Assembly: GCF_001509475.1 (NCBI RefSeq)
Contig: NZ_LLZG01000384.1
Span: 1 to 64,000, forward strand
Length of the DNA stretch: 64,000 nt
Direction: 5' to 3'
DNA from: Streptomyces regalis
GTDB taxonomy: Bacteria; Actinomycetota; Actinomycetes; Streptomycetales; Streptomycetaceae
Positions within the stretch are counted from its first letter, which is position 1. Each line of letters opens with the position of its first letter. The translations under genes and the position numbers were made by a program. Below are positions 17,117 to 24,918 of this stretch, piece after piece. A model generated the notes under the pieces. That model was not told the DNA's origin. It searched no databases and was given only the letters and a program-made list of their open reading frames with translations.

Positions 17117-18028
17117 TCACGCTGTGCGGTACATGGGCGGCAGGCTTCGAGACCCGGTCTTCCCGAGCATCCGCACGACGGCGTCACGCGGTGGCGCATT
17201 ACGCGTGCTCGCGCTCGTCAGGGCTGTACGGAGGTACACCAGTCCCCTGGACCCGAGTTGAGCGAGTCGGTCCCGGTGCCCACGGATGGCCACGCTGCGC
17301 AGCCCCACCAGTGCGAGCAACAGGCCCTTGACGTTGCGCGCTTGGGCGCGCGTGAGCCCGATGACCCGGCCGAGGAGGTACACGGTGCGCTGCCAGGACG
17401 CGCCCTCGCTGCCCGATCGGGCCTCTTCGATGCGCAGAAATTCCATGTTGTTGCTCAGGCCGTCGAAATCGTTCATCGACAGCAAGACTGTCTCGCCTCG
17501 CAGTAGGCTCCACAGCCCCACCACAAAGCTCTTCGCCATGGCGGACTTCCCGGATCCGGCCGACGCCATGATCAGTCCGTTACCCCTGTCGGCAGCCTCT
17601 CGGGCGCCCAGCACCATCGTGACCCCGGCACCAAAGCGGCCGATCGAAGGGCGGCTTCGCCGTCGGGACAGGTCTTGGTAGAGGTCGAACAGCGAGGCCG
17701 CCCGCACCGCTTGCCGCGCCCGCACGGACACTTGTCGGGCTTCGTGCCGATAGACAAAGGCTGGGCACGGGTTCGTCGGCCGGAACGCTACCGAAGGCTC
17801 ACACCGCTCCTCGCCTTGCAGTTCTTGCGCGGAGACCGCGTACGCTCGGCTCAGGACGTCAGCTACAACTCCGCTCTGAACGGATGAGCCCGGCCCACCG
17901 TCCCGCAAGGCGTCCGTCGGCGTCGTGCGGGCAGCAGGTATCTCGGAAGTCTCGTCTTCAAGCCACGGAGGCGGCAGCCGGAACGCTTCGTTCACGTTAC
18001 TGCCCCCTTCCGCGCTCGGCTCGCACAT
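17117..18028 (-). CDS. P-loop ATP-binding protein, probably truncated (possible transfer ATPase)
   Basis: A 303-residue protein from an ATG that overlaps the upstream stop as TGATG, so translation is probably coupled. A GTG at 17995 with GGAAGGGGG ahead is an alternative start. A P-loop, ASAGSGKSAMAKSF, is centred near residue 165, preceded by a segment like those before the Walker A of VirB4/TraC-type conjugation ATPases. The strand VLLSMNDFDGLSNNM follows. A clear Walker B, and the rest of a typical 500-plus-residue ATPase, are missing, and the last ~30 residues look random. It is probably a remnant of an integrative or conjugative element, but the family is uncertain. Confidence 0.55.
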   Translation of the reverse strand: MCEPSAEGGSNVNEAFRLPPPWLEDETSEIPAARTTPTDALRDGGPGSSVQSGVVADVLSRAYAVSAQELQGEERCEPSVAFRPTNPCPAFVYRHEARQVSVRARQAVRAASLFDLYQDLSRRRSRPSIGRFGAGVTMVLGAREAADRGNGLIMASAGSGKSAMAKSFVVGLWSLLRGETVLLSMNDFDGLSNNMEFLRIEEARSGSEGASWQRTVYLLGRVIGLTRAQARNVKGLLLALVGLRSVAIRGHRDRLAQLGSRGLVYLRTALTSASTRNAPPRDAVVRMLGKTGSRSLPPMYRTA

Positions 18029-18527
18029 CAAGCGTACCGGGAGGATCCGACAAGCGGATCTGCGTAAGTAGGGCACGCCTGGAGGCAGTTGGTGAACAAG
18101 CCGCACCGACGCTTCGAGATCCGGTCGACCAGCACCTCAAGGGCGCGCCAAGGCTCGCCCTTCGACACACGACCGGCCCCCACCAGACGGTCGATCGCGG
18201 CCGCACCATGGTGGCCCGTCTCCACCGGGACATCCCGCACGCCGAACCCTGTCTCCAGGGGGCCGTGCCACCGCGGGCGGGTTCACTGCTCGCCGGGTCG
18301 TGCCAGCCCTCAATCAGCTTATCCCGGTGACTCTCGAACACGGTGAGGATCACACCCAGTGCCGTCGCCGAGTTCCCGATCTTGTATGCGGCACGCGAGA
18401 TCTCCAGCGCGTCGAGCACCGGCTCGTACTGCGCCAGCTCGGCCGCCCACCGCCGGTTCGCTGTAGGAGTCGACTGGGCCACGTCGAACACGGCCTCGTC
18501 GCGCTCCAGTTCGTCGGGCAGGAACAC
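18028..18527 (-). pseudogene. Frameshifted hypothetical gene upstream of the ATPase
   Basis: From a GTG at 18527, preceded in frame by a stop three codons past possible coding sequence, about 77 coherent residues run through DVAQSTPTANRRWAAELAQY and ESHRDKLIEGWHD. Near 18265 the coding signal moves to the next frame (FGVRDVPVETGHHGAAAIDR, later CGLFTNCLQACPTY) and ends at the TGA overlapping the ATPase ATG. Both 5' truncation and an internal frameshift are evident. Family not recognised. The 228 bases upstream to 18755 show nothing. Confidence 0.5.
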
Positions 18528-18755
18528 GAATTGCCCGCTGGCGAAGAATCAAGGTTCGCCTCACCTAGGGCGCACTCGAAGCAGCACTTCCGGTTGCCTG
18601 TCGATGAGCCTCCGGCGTCCTACTAACTCTTGGGCTCAGAAGGCGCCAAGGGCTCGCGGCTGCCGCCGGACGGACTCGCCCAAATTTTCCACCCGCCGAG
18701 GGTGGCTCCGTCAGGGGGTCGGACCACCTGGATCCTGGTTGCGGAGCCGGAGCCG

Positions 18756-18971
18756 TCAGGCGGCAGCGTGTGAGGCGTTGGCGAGGCGTCTCCACGGTCG
18801 GGTGTAGGCGGCGCCGCAGCCCATACAGCAGGCCAGGTAGAGCGCGGAGGCGGGTGTGTGGGCGGGGGCGGGCACGGCGGTGTAGCAGGTGCCCTCGATG
18901 ACGCTGGTCAGGGGCGGCCGGGGAGGCAGACGGGTGCAGGTCTGCGGGGTGGCATCGAAGGCGCCGGTCAT
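18756..18971 (-). CDS. Small Cys-containing hypothetical protein, 71 residues
   Basis: The ATG overlaps the stop of the preceding gene as ATGA, so the two are translationally coupled. The product has a Pro-rich N-terminal half and a Cys cluster (YLACCMGCGAAYTRPWRR) that might bind metal. It appears to form a two-gene unit with the protein at 18968-19390. I do not recognise a named family. Confidence 0.55.
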   Translation of the reverse strand: MTGAFDATPQTCTRLPPRPPLTSVIEGTCYTAVPAPAHTPASALYLACCMGCGAAYTRPWRRLANASHAAA

Positions 18972-19390
18972 GAGGCCTTTGGTGCGGCCAGGGGGCGAAA
19001 GCGGCGGCTGTCGGGCCTGCGGCCGATGCCTCGGGCGACGCTGTCGATCTCGCTGCTGCCGTAGGCGGTGCGGATGCCGGAGGGTGTCAGGCCACTGGCC
19101 TGGGCGAGCGGTTCGAGCTTGTAGGGGCGGTCGCCGTGGAACTCGCGGCCGTAGGCGAGGAGATGGCGGATCTCGCGGTCGGCGGCCTCGCGGGCGGCGC
19201 GGGCGTTGCCGAGGGCGATCAGCAGGGGGTCTTCCTGAACCTCGTCACACTGGGCCCCGAGGGCGAACGCGTAGTTCTCGCGGGCCTGTTCGGCCTCCTC
19301 GCGGGCGTCGGGGTAGAGCTCCGCCGGCGTGACATCGCCAGGCTGCGGCAGGGGGATGCGGATGGCTGTGAGGTCACCGATCAGATCCAT
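18968..19390 (-). CDS. Hypothetical protein with a helix-turn-helix-like C-terminus
   Basis: A 140-residue protein. The N-terminal ~30 residues are Pro-rich. Residues 30-90 are charged and helical. About residues 90-125 (YKLEPLAQASGLTPSGIRTA) have the spacing of a helix-turn-helix, as in site-specific regulators or excisionase-like proteins. It leads a two-gene operon with the overlapping small gene downstream. Its promoter region contains a GCATAA-AA-TTATGC palindrome, which could be an autoregulatory operator. Function inferred only. Confidence 0.65.
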   Translation of the reverse strand: MDLIGDLTAIRIPLPQPGDVTPAELYPDAREEAEQARENYAFALGAQCDEVQEDPLLIALGNARAAREAADREIRHLLAYGREFHGDRPYKLEPLAQASGLTPSGIRTAYGSSEIDSVARGIGRRPDSRRFRPLAAPKAS

Positions 19391-19403
19391 GGTTACGGCG
19401 ATC

Positions 19404-19417
19404 GCATAAAATTATGC
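19404..19417. promoter_or_regulatory. AT-rich palindrome upstream of the HTH-like gene
   Basis: GCATAAAATTATGC is a perfect inverted repeat (6-bp arms, 2-bp centre) located 13 bases upstream of the ATG at 19390, in strikingly AT-rich sequence for this genome. Adjacent TACGCAATACGCA is a short direct repeat. This overlaps the expected -10 region, so an operator/promoter is likely. The remaining gap to 19677 holds nothing else. Confidence 0.45.
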
Positions 19418-19677
19418 TGTACGCAATACGCAGGTGTGCCCTTCTGTAGTCACCACACGCACATGGACACTTGGTCCTCACCCTGGTGCCCGCCGTCGGC
19501 GATACCCTTCGAAGTACCCAACCCCACCCCCTGCTGCGCGGACCACGCCTGACCGCCCGCTCTTGGCCTTGAGAATCACCAACTGCCACCCGAGGCACGA
19601 AAGAATGCCTGCAAACACAGCTGATCGCTGCGTTGCAGGGCAGGGCAGATGCACTTGTACATGGGCCTGGAGGCAGG

Positions 19678-21186
19678 GTGGAGTCACAAACCGAGCGTGT
19701 CGGTGTCGTACTCATTCACGGCTTCATCTCCTCCTCGGCTGTGTGGAGCGACTTCGAGCGGCTCATTGACGGCGACGCGGATCTTGGCTTCGTGAGCGCC
19801 CTGCCCTTCGATTACGCCTCGCCCAAGCTGCGCCTCAACCCGCTGCGCCGGATTCCGGACGTCGACGACATCGCCGACAGCCTGCAGGGGTATCTGAGCG
19901 TCGAGGCAGCTGAGTACGAGCGGCTGGTTCTCGTGTCTCACAGCCAAGGCGGACTGGTCGTGCAGCGATACCTTGCGCGTATGCTCGGCCGCGGACGGGG
20001 ACTTGACCTCGCCCGCATCAAGGGGATCGTCATGTTCGCTTGCCCGAACGATGGTTCCGAACTGCTCCTGTCGGTCCGCCGACCCTGGTCTTCGCGCAAC
20101 CCTCAACTACGGGGCCTGCAGCCACTCAGCAGCGACGTGAAGGACGCGCAGAGCAGGGTGATCAGCCAGATCGTCCACGCCACCGAGCTCACCCCAAGCT
20201 CCTGCCCAATTCCGATCGCGGTCTATGCCGGCGAATCGGACGACATCGTCCGCCGCCCCTCTGCCCAGAGCACCTTCCCGGACGCGGGCGTCATCCCCGG
20301 CGATCACTTCACGATCGTCATGCCAGACTCACCCGCACATCGCTCCTACACAACGCTGAAGCATCGACTGTTGGGCTTTAACCACGCAGCAGATCTGACG
20401 CAGCCACAGCTCGCCGACGCGGCACACCAGATCGGAACGGCAGTCAAGGAAGCCTTCGAGCAGTTGAACGCCGCCCGCCCTCCTGAGTCAGGTGGTTCCC
20501 CGTCGGTCTCAGACGTTGCGCTGCAAGTGGAGCAGCTTCTCGACAGCCTGGGACTCGGCGAGCACGAGAAAGCGGAGCGCCGCGTGAACCGGCTGTTCCT
20601 GCCTCTGCGCCGAGACCAGCAGCGGGCCGTCGTCGAGGCAATGCTTGGGGTAGCCACAACCACGGACGACCACACAACTCAGCTGCTCACCTGCTCGTTG
20701 ATCGAGGCTGCCAGCCGACTGGACCCCATGCTGATCGAGATTGAAGACGTGGAAAGGCTGGCCCTGTCAGCCGATTTCTCCCTGCGCAGCAGCGCGGCCG
20801 TGGTGATGTGGCAGTGGGCGCAGGCGATTCCCGGTCGCGTACCCATCCCCCTGCTCTGCAGGCTCAGCCAGCCGAGCACGGAGGACTGGTACGTGCATGC
20901 CGCGGCCAGAGCCGGTGCGAAACAACTCCTGCTTCACCGAGCCGCGACCCGTGCGGTCTTCGACAGAATGGCGGCAAGCCGCGATCACGACGACCGGGAC
21001 TATGCGGCAGCGGACCTGTTGGATGTGGCCAAGGTGGAGCCGCGCGCGGTACCTGCCGATCTCGCGCGGAAGCTTTCACGTGACGAGGAGAAGTCCGTGG
21101 CTGCCCGAGCAGCGGAGCTGCTGCGTGTGCTGGAGGGCGTAAGGAAAGCCGACCGCGCGAACTACTACGGGAGATTCGGGATGTGA
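19678..21186 (+). CDS. Alpha/beta-hydrolase with a helical repeat C-terminus
   Basis: A 502-residue protein from a GTG preceded by GGAGG at 19669-19673. Residues 8-225 form an alpha/beta-hydrolase: oxyanion strand VVLIHGF, nucleophile elbow VSHSQGG (Ser89), acid in YAGESDD (Asp188/189) and catalytic His in GDHFTIV (His210). This is the DUF676/SesB-like lipase-esterase type. The C-terminal ~270 residues are helical and resemble HEAT-like repeats (EKAERRVNRLFLPLRRDQQR, SLRSSAAVVMWQWAQAIPG). SesB-like hydrolases serve as effectors of STAND proteins in other organisms, and a NACHT protein is the convergent neighbour. A defence role is inference. It overlaps a small downstream relic by 4 bases. 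Confidence 0.82.
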   Translation: MESQTERVGVVLIHGFISSSAVWSDFERLIDGDADLGFVSALPFDYASPKLRLNPLRRIPDVDDIADSLQGYLSVEAAEYERLVLVSHSQGGLVVQRYLARMLGRGRGLDLARIKGIVMFACPNDGSELLLSVRRPWSSRNPQLRGLQPLSSDVKDAQSRVISQIVHATELTPSSCPIPIAVYAGESDDIVRRPSAQSTFPDAGVIPGDHFTIVMPDSPAHRSYTTLKHRLLGFNHAADLTQPQLADAAHQIGTAVKEAFEQLNAARPPESGGSPSVSDVALQVEQLLDSLGLGEHEKAERRVNRLFLPLRRDQQRAVVEAMLGVATTTDDHTTQLLTCSLIEAASRLDPMLIEIEDVERLALSADFSLRSSAAVVMWQWAQAIPGRVPIPLLCRLSQPSTEDWYVHAAARAGAKQLLLHRAATRAVFDRMAASRDHDDRDYAAADLLDVAKVEPRAVPADLARKLSRDEEKSVAARAAELLRVLEGVRKADRANYYGRFGM

Positions 21187-21404
21187 TCCGCGATGCGGAT
21201 GGGGGGGGTAGGGCCCCGTCCCTGTCCGACGACCAGATGGAGACGCGGTTGGTCACGCGGATGGAGCGGCAACGACTGTTGCGTGAGCGCCCGAACACGT
21301 TGAGTGAGCGCGGCATCGACATCTCCCGCGAGTTCGCCAAACCCTGGACCGACGAGGTCATCCGCGCCGCCGACGTCGTCAGCATGAGCTGCGGCGGCGC
21401 CTGA
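21183..21404 (+). pseudogene. Arsenate reductase / LMW phosphatase fragment
   Basis: The C-terminal half of this short frame reads SERGIDISREFAKPWTDEV followed by IRAADVVSMSCGG. This is the central strand-helix of thioredoxin-type arsenate reductases (usual pattern GIDIS...PK.LT.E.V..ADVV.TMGCG). The N-terminal CxxxxxR phosphate loop is absent and the frame stops right after the CGG, so it is a relic fused to unrelated 5' sequence. The GTG at its start overlaps the hydrolase stop by chance or by coupling. Confidence 0.55.
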
Positions 21405-21559
21405 CCACGTTCCTCGTGTCGCGGCGGACGGAATAAAACCAAAACCAGATATGCCGTAAATCGACTAAATGCATTAGTGAGGCCCACTTTGGCGCGCACA
21501 GGCGCTGATGTGGGCGTTGAAGAGCGTCGTCATCGGCCGGGGGCCGATCGCCCGGATCA

Positions 21560-21660
21560 CCGCCGGGGCCCGGGTGTCCAAGTCTTAGGCGTGGATGAGC
21601 ATGCGTGGCGCCACACCCCCCGTGGGGACAATCACCGCTACCGCCGCATACAGGGCAGGT
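21560..21660 (+). mobile_element. ISL3-family transposase crumb
   Basis: A short stretch encodes VQVLGVDEHAWRHTPRGDNH, the first catalytic Asp region of ISL3-family transposases. Nothing else of the element is recognisable. It lies about 60 bases past the abrupt 3' end of the NACHT gene. The rest of the gap (21405-21716) includes an unusually AT-rich patch at about 21430-21480 and no supportable gene. Confidence 0.45.
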
Positions 21661-21716
21661 ATGTAAGCAACAACCGGCCGGTTCACTCGGCACCTGCCCG
21701 TCACGGCGAAGAGCTG

Positions 21717-24221
21717 CTACCGATCGCGGTCCGGGGCGCGTTGGCGGACCAACTCCAAGACACCAGGGTCGAGTTCGGTGGCGTACTTCAGGCAGGAGAA
21801 GGCCAGCCGGTGCAGTTGTTCACGATGGGGTTCCTCGTGGTCGCCTCGGCTCACGAGGGCCGACAGCAACTCGGCACGTTCGCGGGGCCGGGCATGGCCG
21901 ATGGCCATTCTGATCACGTTCTCCCACTGTTCCTGGGTGGCCGAAGAACCGAGCAGTCCGAAGTCTGCTGCCTCAACTGCGGCTCGGGCGCCCAGGTAGT
22001 CCTGGAAGGCGCGGTGGATGAACTCCAGTCGGCCGAAAGCAGGCTCCCGCAGAAGTCCGCTCCGGATGAGCAAGTGCTGCAGGACCTGTCGGGGATCACC
22101 ACGGCCGGAGAGGGCGGGCATGGCCACCAGAGCTGGCTGCAGGAGCCGCGCGGCAGTCTCGGCGCTGGTCTCGGATCGGTTGTTGCGAAGCAGCCAGTAC
22201 GCCAGCGTTTGGAGCAACTGCACGCTCTCCCGCTGAGCGATCCGGATCCCCTCCACGGCGTCGATACGGCGCTCGACATCCCGCCGTACGAGCAGCATGG
22301 ACAGGGCTGCCTCGTACAGGCTCATCACCTCGCGCGGCAGCACGCCGCGACGGTCCCGGTTCAGGGCGCAGATCATGGAGCAGAGCAGGGGCGTGGTGGC
22401 CAGAGCTGCCAGGTTCTGCTCTTGCCTCACCGCGTCGAGGACGGACCTCTCCAGACTGACCAGGGCTTGGCGCTCGTGCTCGTCCGCCTCCGCTCGGGCG
22501 GCGACATGCCACAAGGCGATGGAGCTCTCGACGTCCAGTGCGCTCATCGGCCGCAGCACAAGGTGGCGGAAGCCGACGCCATCCAGCCAGTGCAACGGAA
22601 CGGCGGAGCTACGTGTGGTCACCACGTAGCAGCCGCGGGGATAGGCCGCCAGCGTGTCCTCCAGCCACCGCTGTGCCAGGGGGCGTTGCTCGGGCGCGAT
22701 CTCGTCGACGCCGTCCACCAGCACGAGCGCACGTCCGTTCTCGAACACGCGACGAGCCCATCCCTCGGGCTGCGCACCGGCCAGAGGGCAGCCGACGGCG
22801 GCGAGCAGGCCCTCCGGGCGGGGAAAGGAGCTGCTCGACACTAGGGAGCGCAGCGGCAGGACGAACGGCACGTTGCCGTTCAGGTGCTCAAGCAGGCTTG
22901 GCAGGGATCCCCGCGCGGCGTTGATTGCTAACCACTGCAGAAGTGTGGTCTTGCCGGAGCCCGCGTCTCCCATCACCACCGTGCGCTGCCGCCCGGCGAG
23001 GGCCTGCTCCACGCGTTCCACCTGGTCCACCGGTCCTGGCGCGGCGTTGGTCACCTCCAGGCTCACGTAGCTCTGGTCCAGGGACCAACGGGCGTGGCGG
23101 CGGTCTCCGAAGTCCATACCGAAGATCGTCAGCTCGCCGTGGCGCTGGGTCAGGTACGCGCGGTAGCGGTCCTCGAACTCGGATTCTTCGCTGGTCAGAG
23201 GGTTGTTCGGGGTTGTACGGGACAACATTGTGCCGCGGATGACATTCCCGGGGTTTGGTGGCAGGTCGGCGCTCGCTTCCGCGATCTGTTCCTCGGCGGC
23301 CTGAAGGGCATCGCTGCCGGTGTCCAGCACGGTCTGGGCCTTGCGCAAGGCTGCGGCGTAGTCGTCCAGGAACATCTCGTCCGGGTCGGGCGCGGCCGGG
23401 ATGCCGGCGGTGTCGAACCCGTCCGGCTCCTCGCTGGCCGCGGCCAGAGTGTCGTCGGGTCCATTGCCCCCGGCTCGCAACCGGTCGAGCTCGTCCTGAA
23501 GCCGGCGGGCCACGCGGCGGGCCTCGTCCGCCACGCGCAGCGCCTCGTCCCGCTCGTATTCCGCGCGGCGCAGGGCCTCCTGGGTGGAGGCGCGGTGCCC
23601 CTTGGCTTCCCGTAGCCGGTCTTCGACAGCTGTGAGCGCAGCGGCTCCCGGGCCGAGTTCAGCGAGGAGCCGGTTCCGGTCCTGGGTGAGGTCGCCAATC
23701 TTCGTGAACAGCTGTCCCAGCATGCTCAGCAACAGCGTCACGAGGTGCTCGGCCCGTACCCGGGCTTGATCGCTGTCCGCCTGTGCCTGTCGCAGGCGAT
23801 CGATCTGCTGATACGCCGCGATGACCCGGTCCTTGGCCTCGATTAGCTCCCGGCCGGTTCCCCTCGCCTCCTGCCCCACGGGGGTCGGGTTTGCTTGGGC
23901 GGCTTCCCACAGGGGCCTGACCCGCTCTATCTTCTGCCGCTGGGCGGGTGCGTCATCCGGGGTGCAGACATCAGCCACGGCCTCGATGAAGGCCCAGGTG
24001 AGATCCTTGCCCCCGCAGAAGTCGTACAGCTTGCGCTGGGCAGGGACGGCACTGTCCGGAAAATGGTCGGGGGTCAGGCGACCGTGCAATACCGCCACGG
24101 TGATTCCGGCATCGTCCAACCAGGCGCGAAGTGTTGTGGCGATCTCGTTCAGTTCTTGACTGGCACCGCGCAGTGCGGCCCATGGCCGACCATTGCGGCG
24201 CGGCTCCAGCAACTCGCCCAC
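21717..24221 (-). CDS. NACHT NTPase with an XRE-like N-terminus and coiled coil
   Basis: An 834-residue STAND NTPase. Residues ~20-90 resemble the degenerate XRE-type HTH seen in Streptomyces NACHT proteins (LRAWLDDAGITVAVLHGRL, later GKDLTWAFIEAVADVC). Residues ~125-250 are a long charged coiled coil. The NACHT domain follows: P-loop GDAGSGKTTLLQW at 418-430, Walker B ALVLVDGVDEIAP at about 498-510, then the sensor-1 strand CYVVTTRSS. A helical segment with ATTPLLCSMICALNRDRRG is the typical NACHT continuation. The protein ends at RQRAPDRDR beside an ISL3 crumb, so its 3' end may be truncated. Bacterial NACHT proteins can protect against phages; the role here is inferred. Confidence 0.85.
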   Translation of the reverse strand: MGELLEPRRNGRPWAALRGASQELNEIATTLRAWLDDAGITVAVLHGRLTPDHFPDSAVPAQRKLYDFCGGKDLTWAFIEAVADVCTPDDAPAQRQKIERVRPLWEAAQANPTPVGQEARGTGRELIEAKDRVIAAYQQIDRLRQAQADSDQARVRAEHLVTLLLSMLGQLFTKIGDLTQDRNRLLAELGPGAAALTAVEDRLREAKGHRASTQEALRRAEYERDEALRVADEARRVARRLQDELDRLRAGGNGPDDTLAAASEEPDGFDTAGIPAAPDPDEMFLDDYAAALRKAQTVLDTGSDALQAAEEQIAEASADLPPNPGNVIRGTMLSRTTPNNPLTSEESEFEDRYRAYLTQRHGELTIFGMDFGDRRHARWSLDQSYVSLEVTNAAPGPVDQVERVEQALAGRQRTVVMGDAGSGKTTLLQWLAINAARGSLPSLLEHLNGNVPFVLPLRSLVSSSSFPRPEGLLAAVGCPLAGAQPEGWARRVFENGRALVLVDGVDEIAPEQRPLAQRWLEDTLAAYPRGCYVVTTRSSAVPLHWLDGVGFRHLVLRPMSALDVESSIALWHVAARAEADEHERQALVSLERSVLDAVRQEQNLAALATTPLLCSMICALNRDRRGVLPREVMSLYEAALSMLLVRRDVERRIDAVEGIRIAQRESVQLLQTLAYWLLRNNRSETSAETAARLLQPALVAMPALSGRGDPRQVLQHLLIRSGLLREPAFGRLEFIHRAFQDYLGARAAVEAADFGLLGSSATQEQWENVIRMAIGHARPRERAELLSALVSRGDHEEPHREQLHRLAFSCLKYATELDPGVLELVRQRAPDRDR

Positions 24222-24244
24222 TCTCGGCCCGCTCCCTGATTAGT

Positions 24245-24294
24245 CCCGGAACAACCCGGTGTTGTCCGCGCGACAACATCCAACCTGTTCCGGG
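24245..24294. promoter_or_regulatory. Nested inverted repeats between divergent genes
   Basis: An outer pair, CCCGGAACA (24245-24253) and TGTTCCGGG (24286-24294), encloses GTTGTC-CGCGC-GACAAC (24261-24277). This lies 23 bases upstream of the NACHT start and ahead of the divergent 38-residue gene. It is a plausible shared operator, possibly for the HTH-like domain of the NACHT protein itself. Confidence 0.45.
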
Positions 24295-24367
24295 TGCGGA
24301 GCCACAGCGAGATGGTCGAACTGCGCTCCAGTCCGGGAGCAGTTCCTACACCTTCGGGAGGCCCGTC

Positions 24368-24484
24368 ATGTCCGATCGCGAGACTCGCCGTCTCACTCTG
24401 CTCCGCGCCGCTGCCGCTGGGTTTCTCTCCGGCGTCACCCGTGCGGTCAGTGCCTGGGTGATCGCCCACTTTGTCGATCACTAA
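24368..24484 (+). CDS. 38-residue basic/hydrophobic small protein
   Basis: The ATG is preceded by GGGAGG at a good distance. The product, MSDRETRRLTLLRAAAAGFL and on to AWVIAHFVDH, has a charged N-terminus and an amphipathic or membrane-associating helix. It is divergent from the NACHT gene, with nested inverted repeats between them. No family recognised; coding status rests on the ribosome site and composition. Confidence 0.5.
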   Translation: MSDRETRRLTLLRAAAAGFLSGVTRAVSAWVIAHFVDH

Positions 24485-24615
24485 GCTTTTTCTGTCAGCA
24501 GTGAGCCTATCGAAGCTGGCCGTGCTGACCGCGAGTTGGACCGTCCTGCCCAACGACGAAGCTCCTGGTAGCCGGGTTCTCGATCAAGATTACCCGTGTC
24601 CGGCAGGAGCTTCGC

Positions 24616-24714
24616 GTGTTCGCCTACCCGTCCTCGATTGATCTGTCCAGCCGCACCTTGCCGTTCCTGACCGGGCAACTGACAGCCAGGCGCAAGGAGA
24701 TCGGGACGCGGTGA
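24616..24714 (+). mobile_element. IS5-type transposase N-terminal crumb
   Basis: A 32-residue open stretch, FAYPSSIDLSSRTLPFLTGQ and on to LTARRKEIGTR, matches the conserved start of small IS5-family transposases in Streptomyces (YPS.LDLS..TLR.L...L..RR..IG.RWR). It stops at a TGA where Trp-Arg-Arg is expected. The next ~180 bases hold further eroded pieces. There is no gene between 24485 and 24918. Confidence 0.5.
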
Positions 24715-24918
24715 TGGCGCCTCTCCGCACGTCGACTGCCGGCGGGCGATCCGCTACACGACCGGCCACAACACGGAGATCGCGCAATGGGCCAAGAAGC
24801 CTTCGGCACGGCCATGGTCAGATGATCGGTGAACGTGTGAAGCGGCCTCGCAGCCAGTGCGCGACAGAGTAAGGTAAACCCGTCGACACCGCTGGCACGC
24901 TGGGTGATGCTGCGGCCC

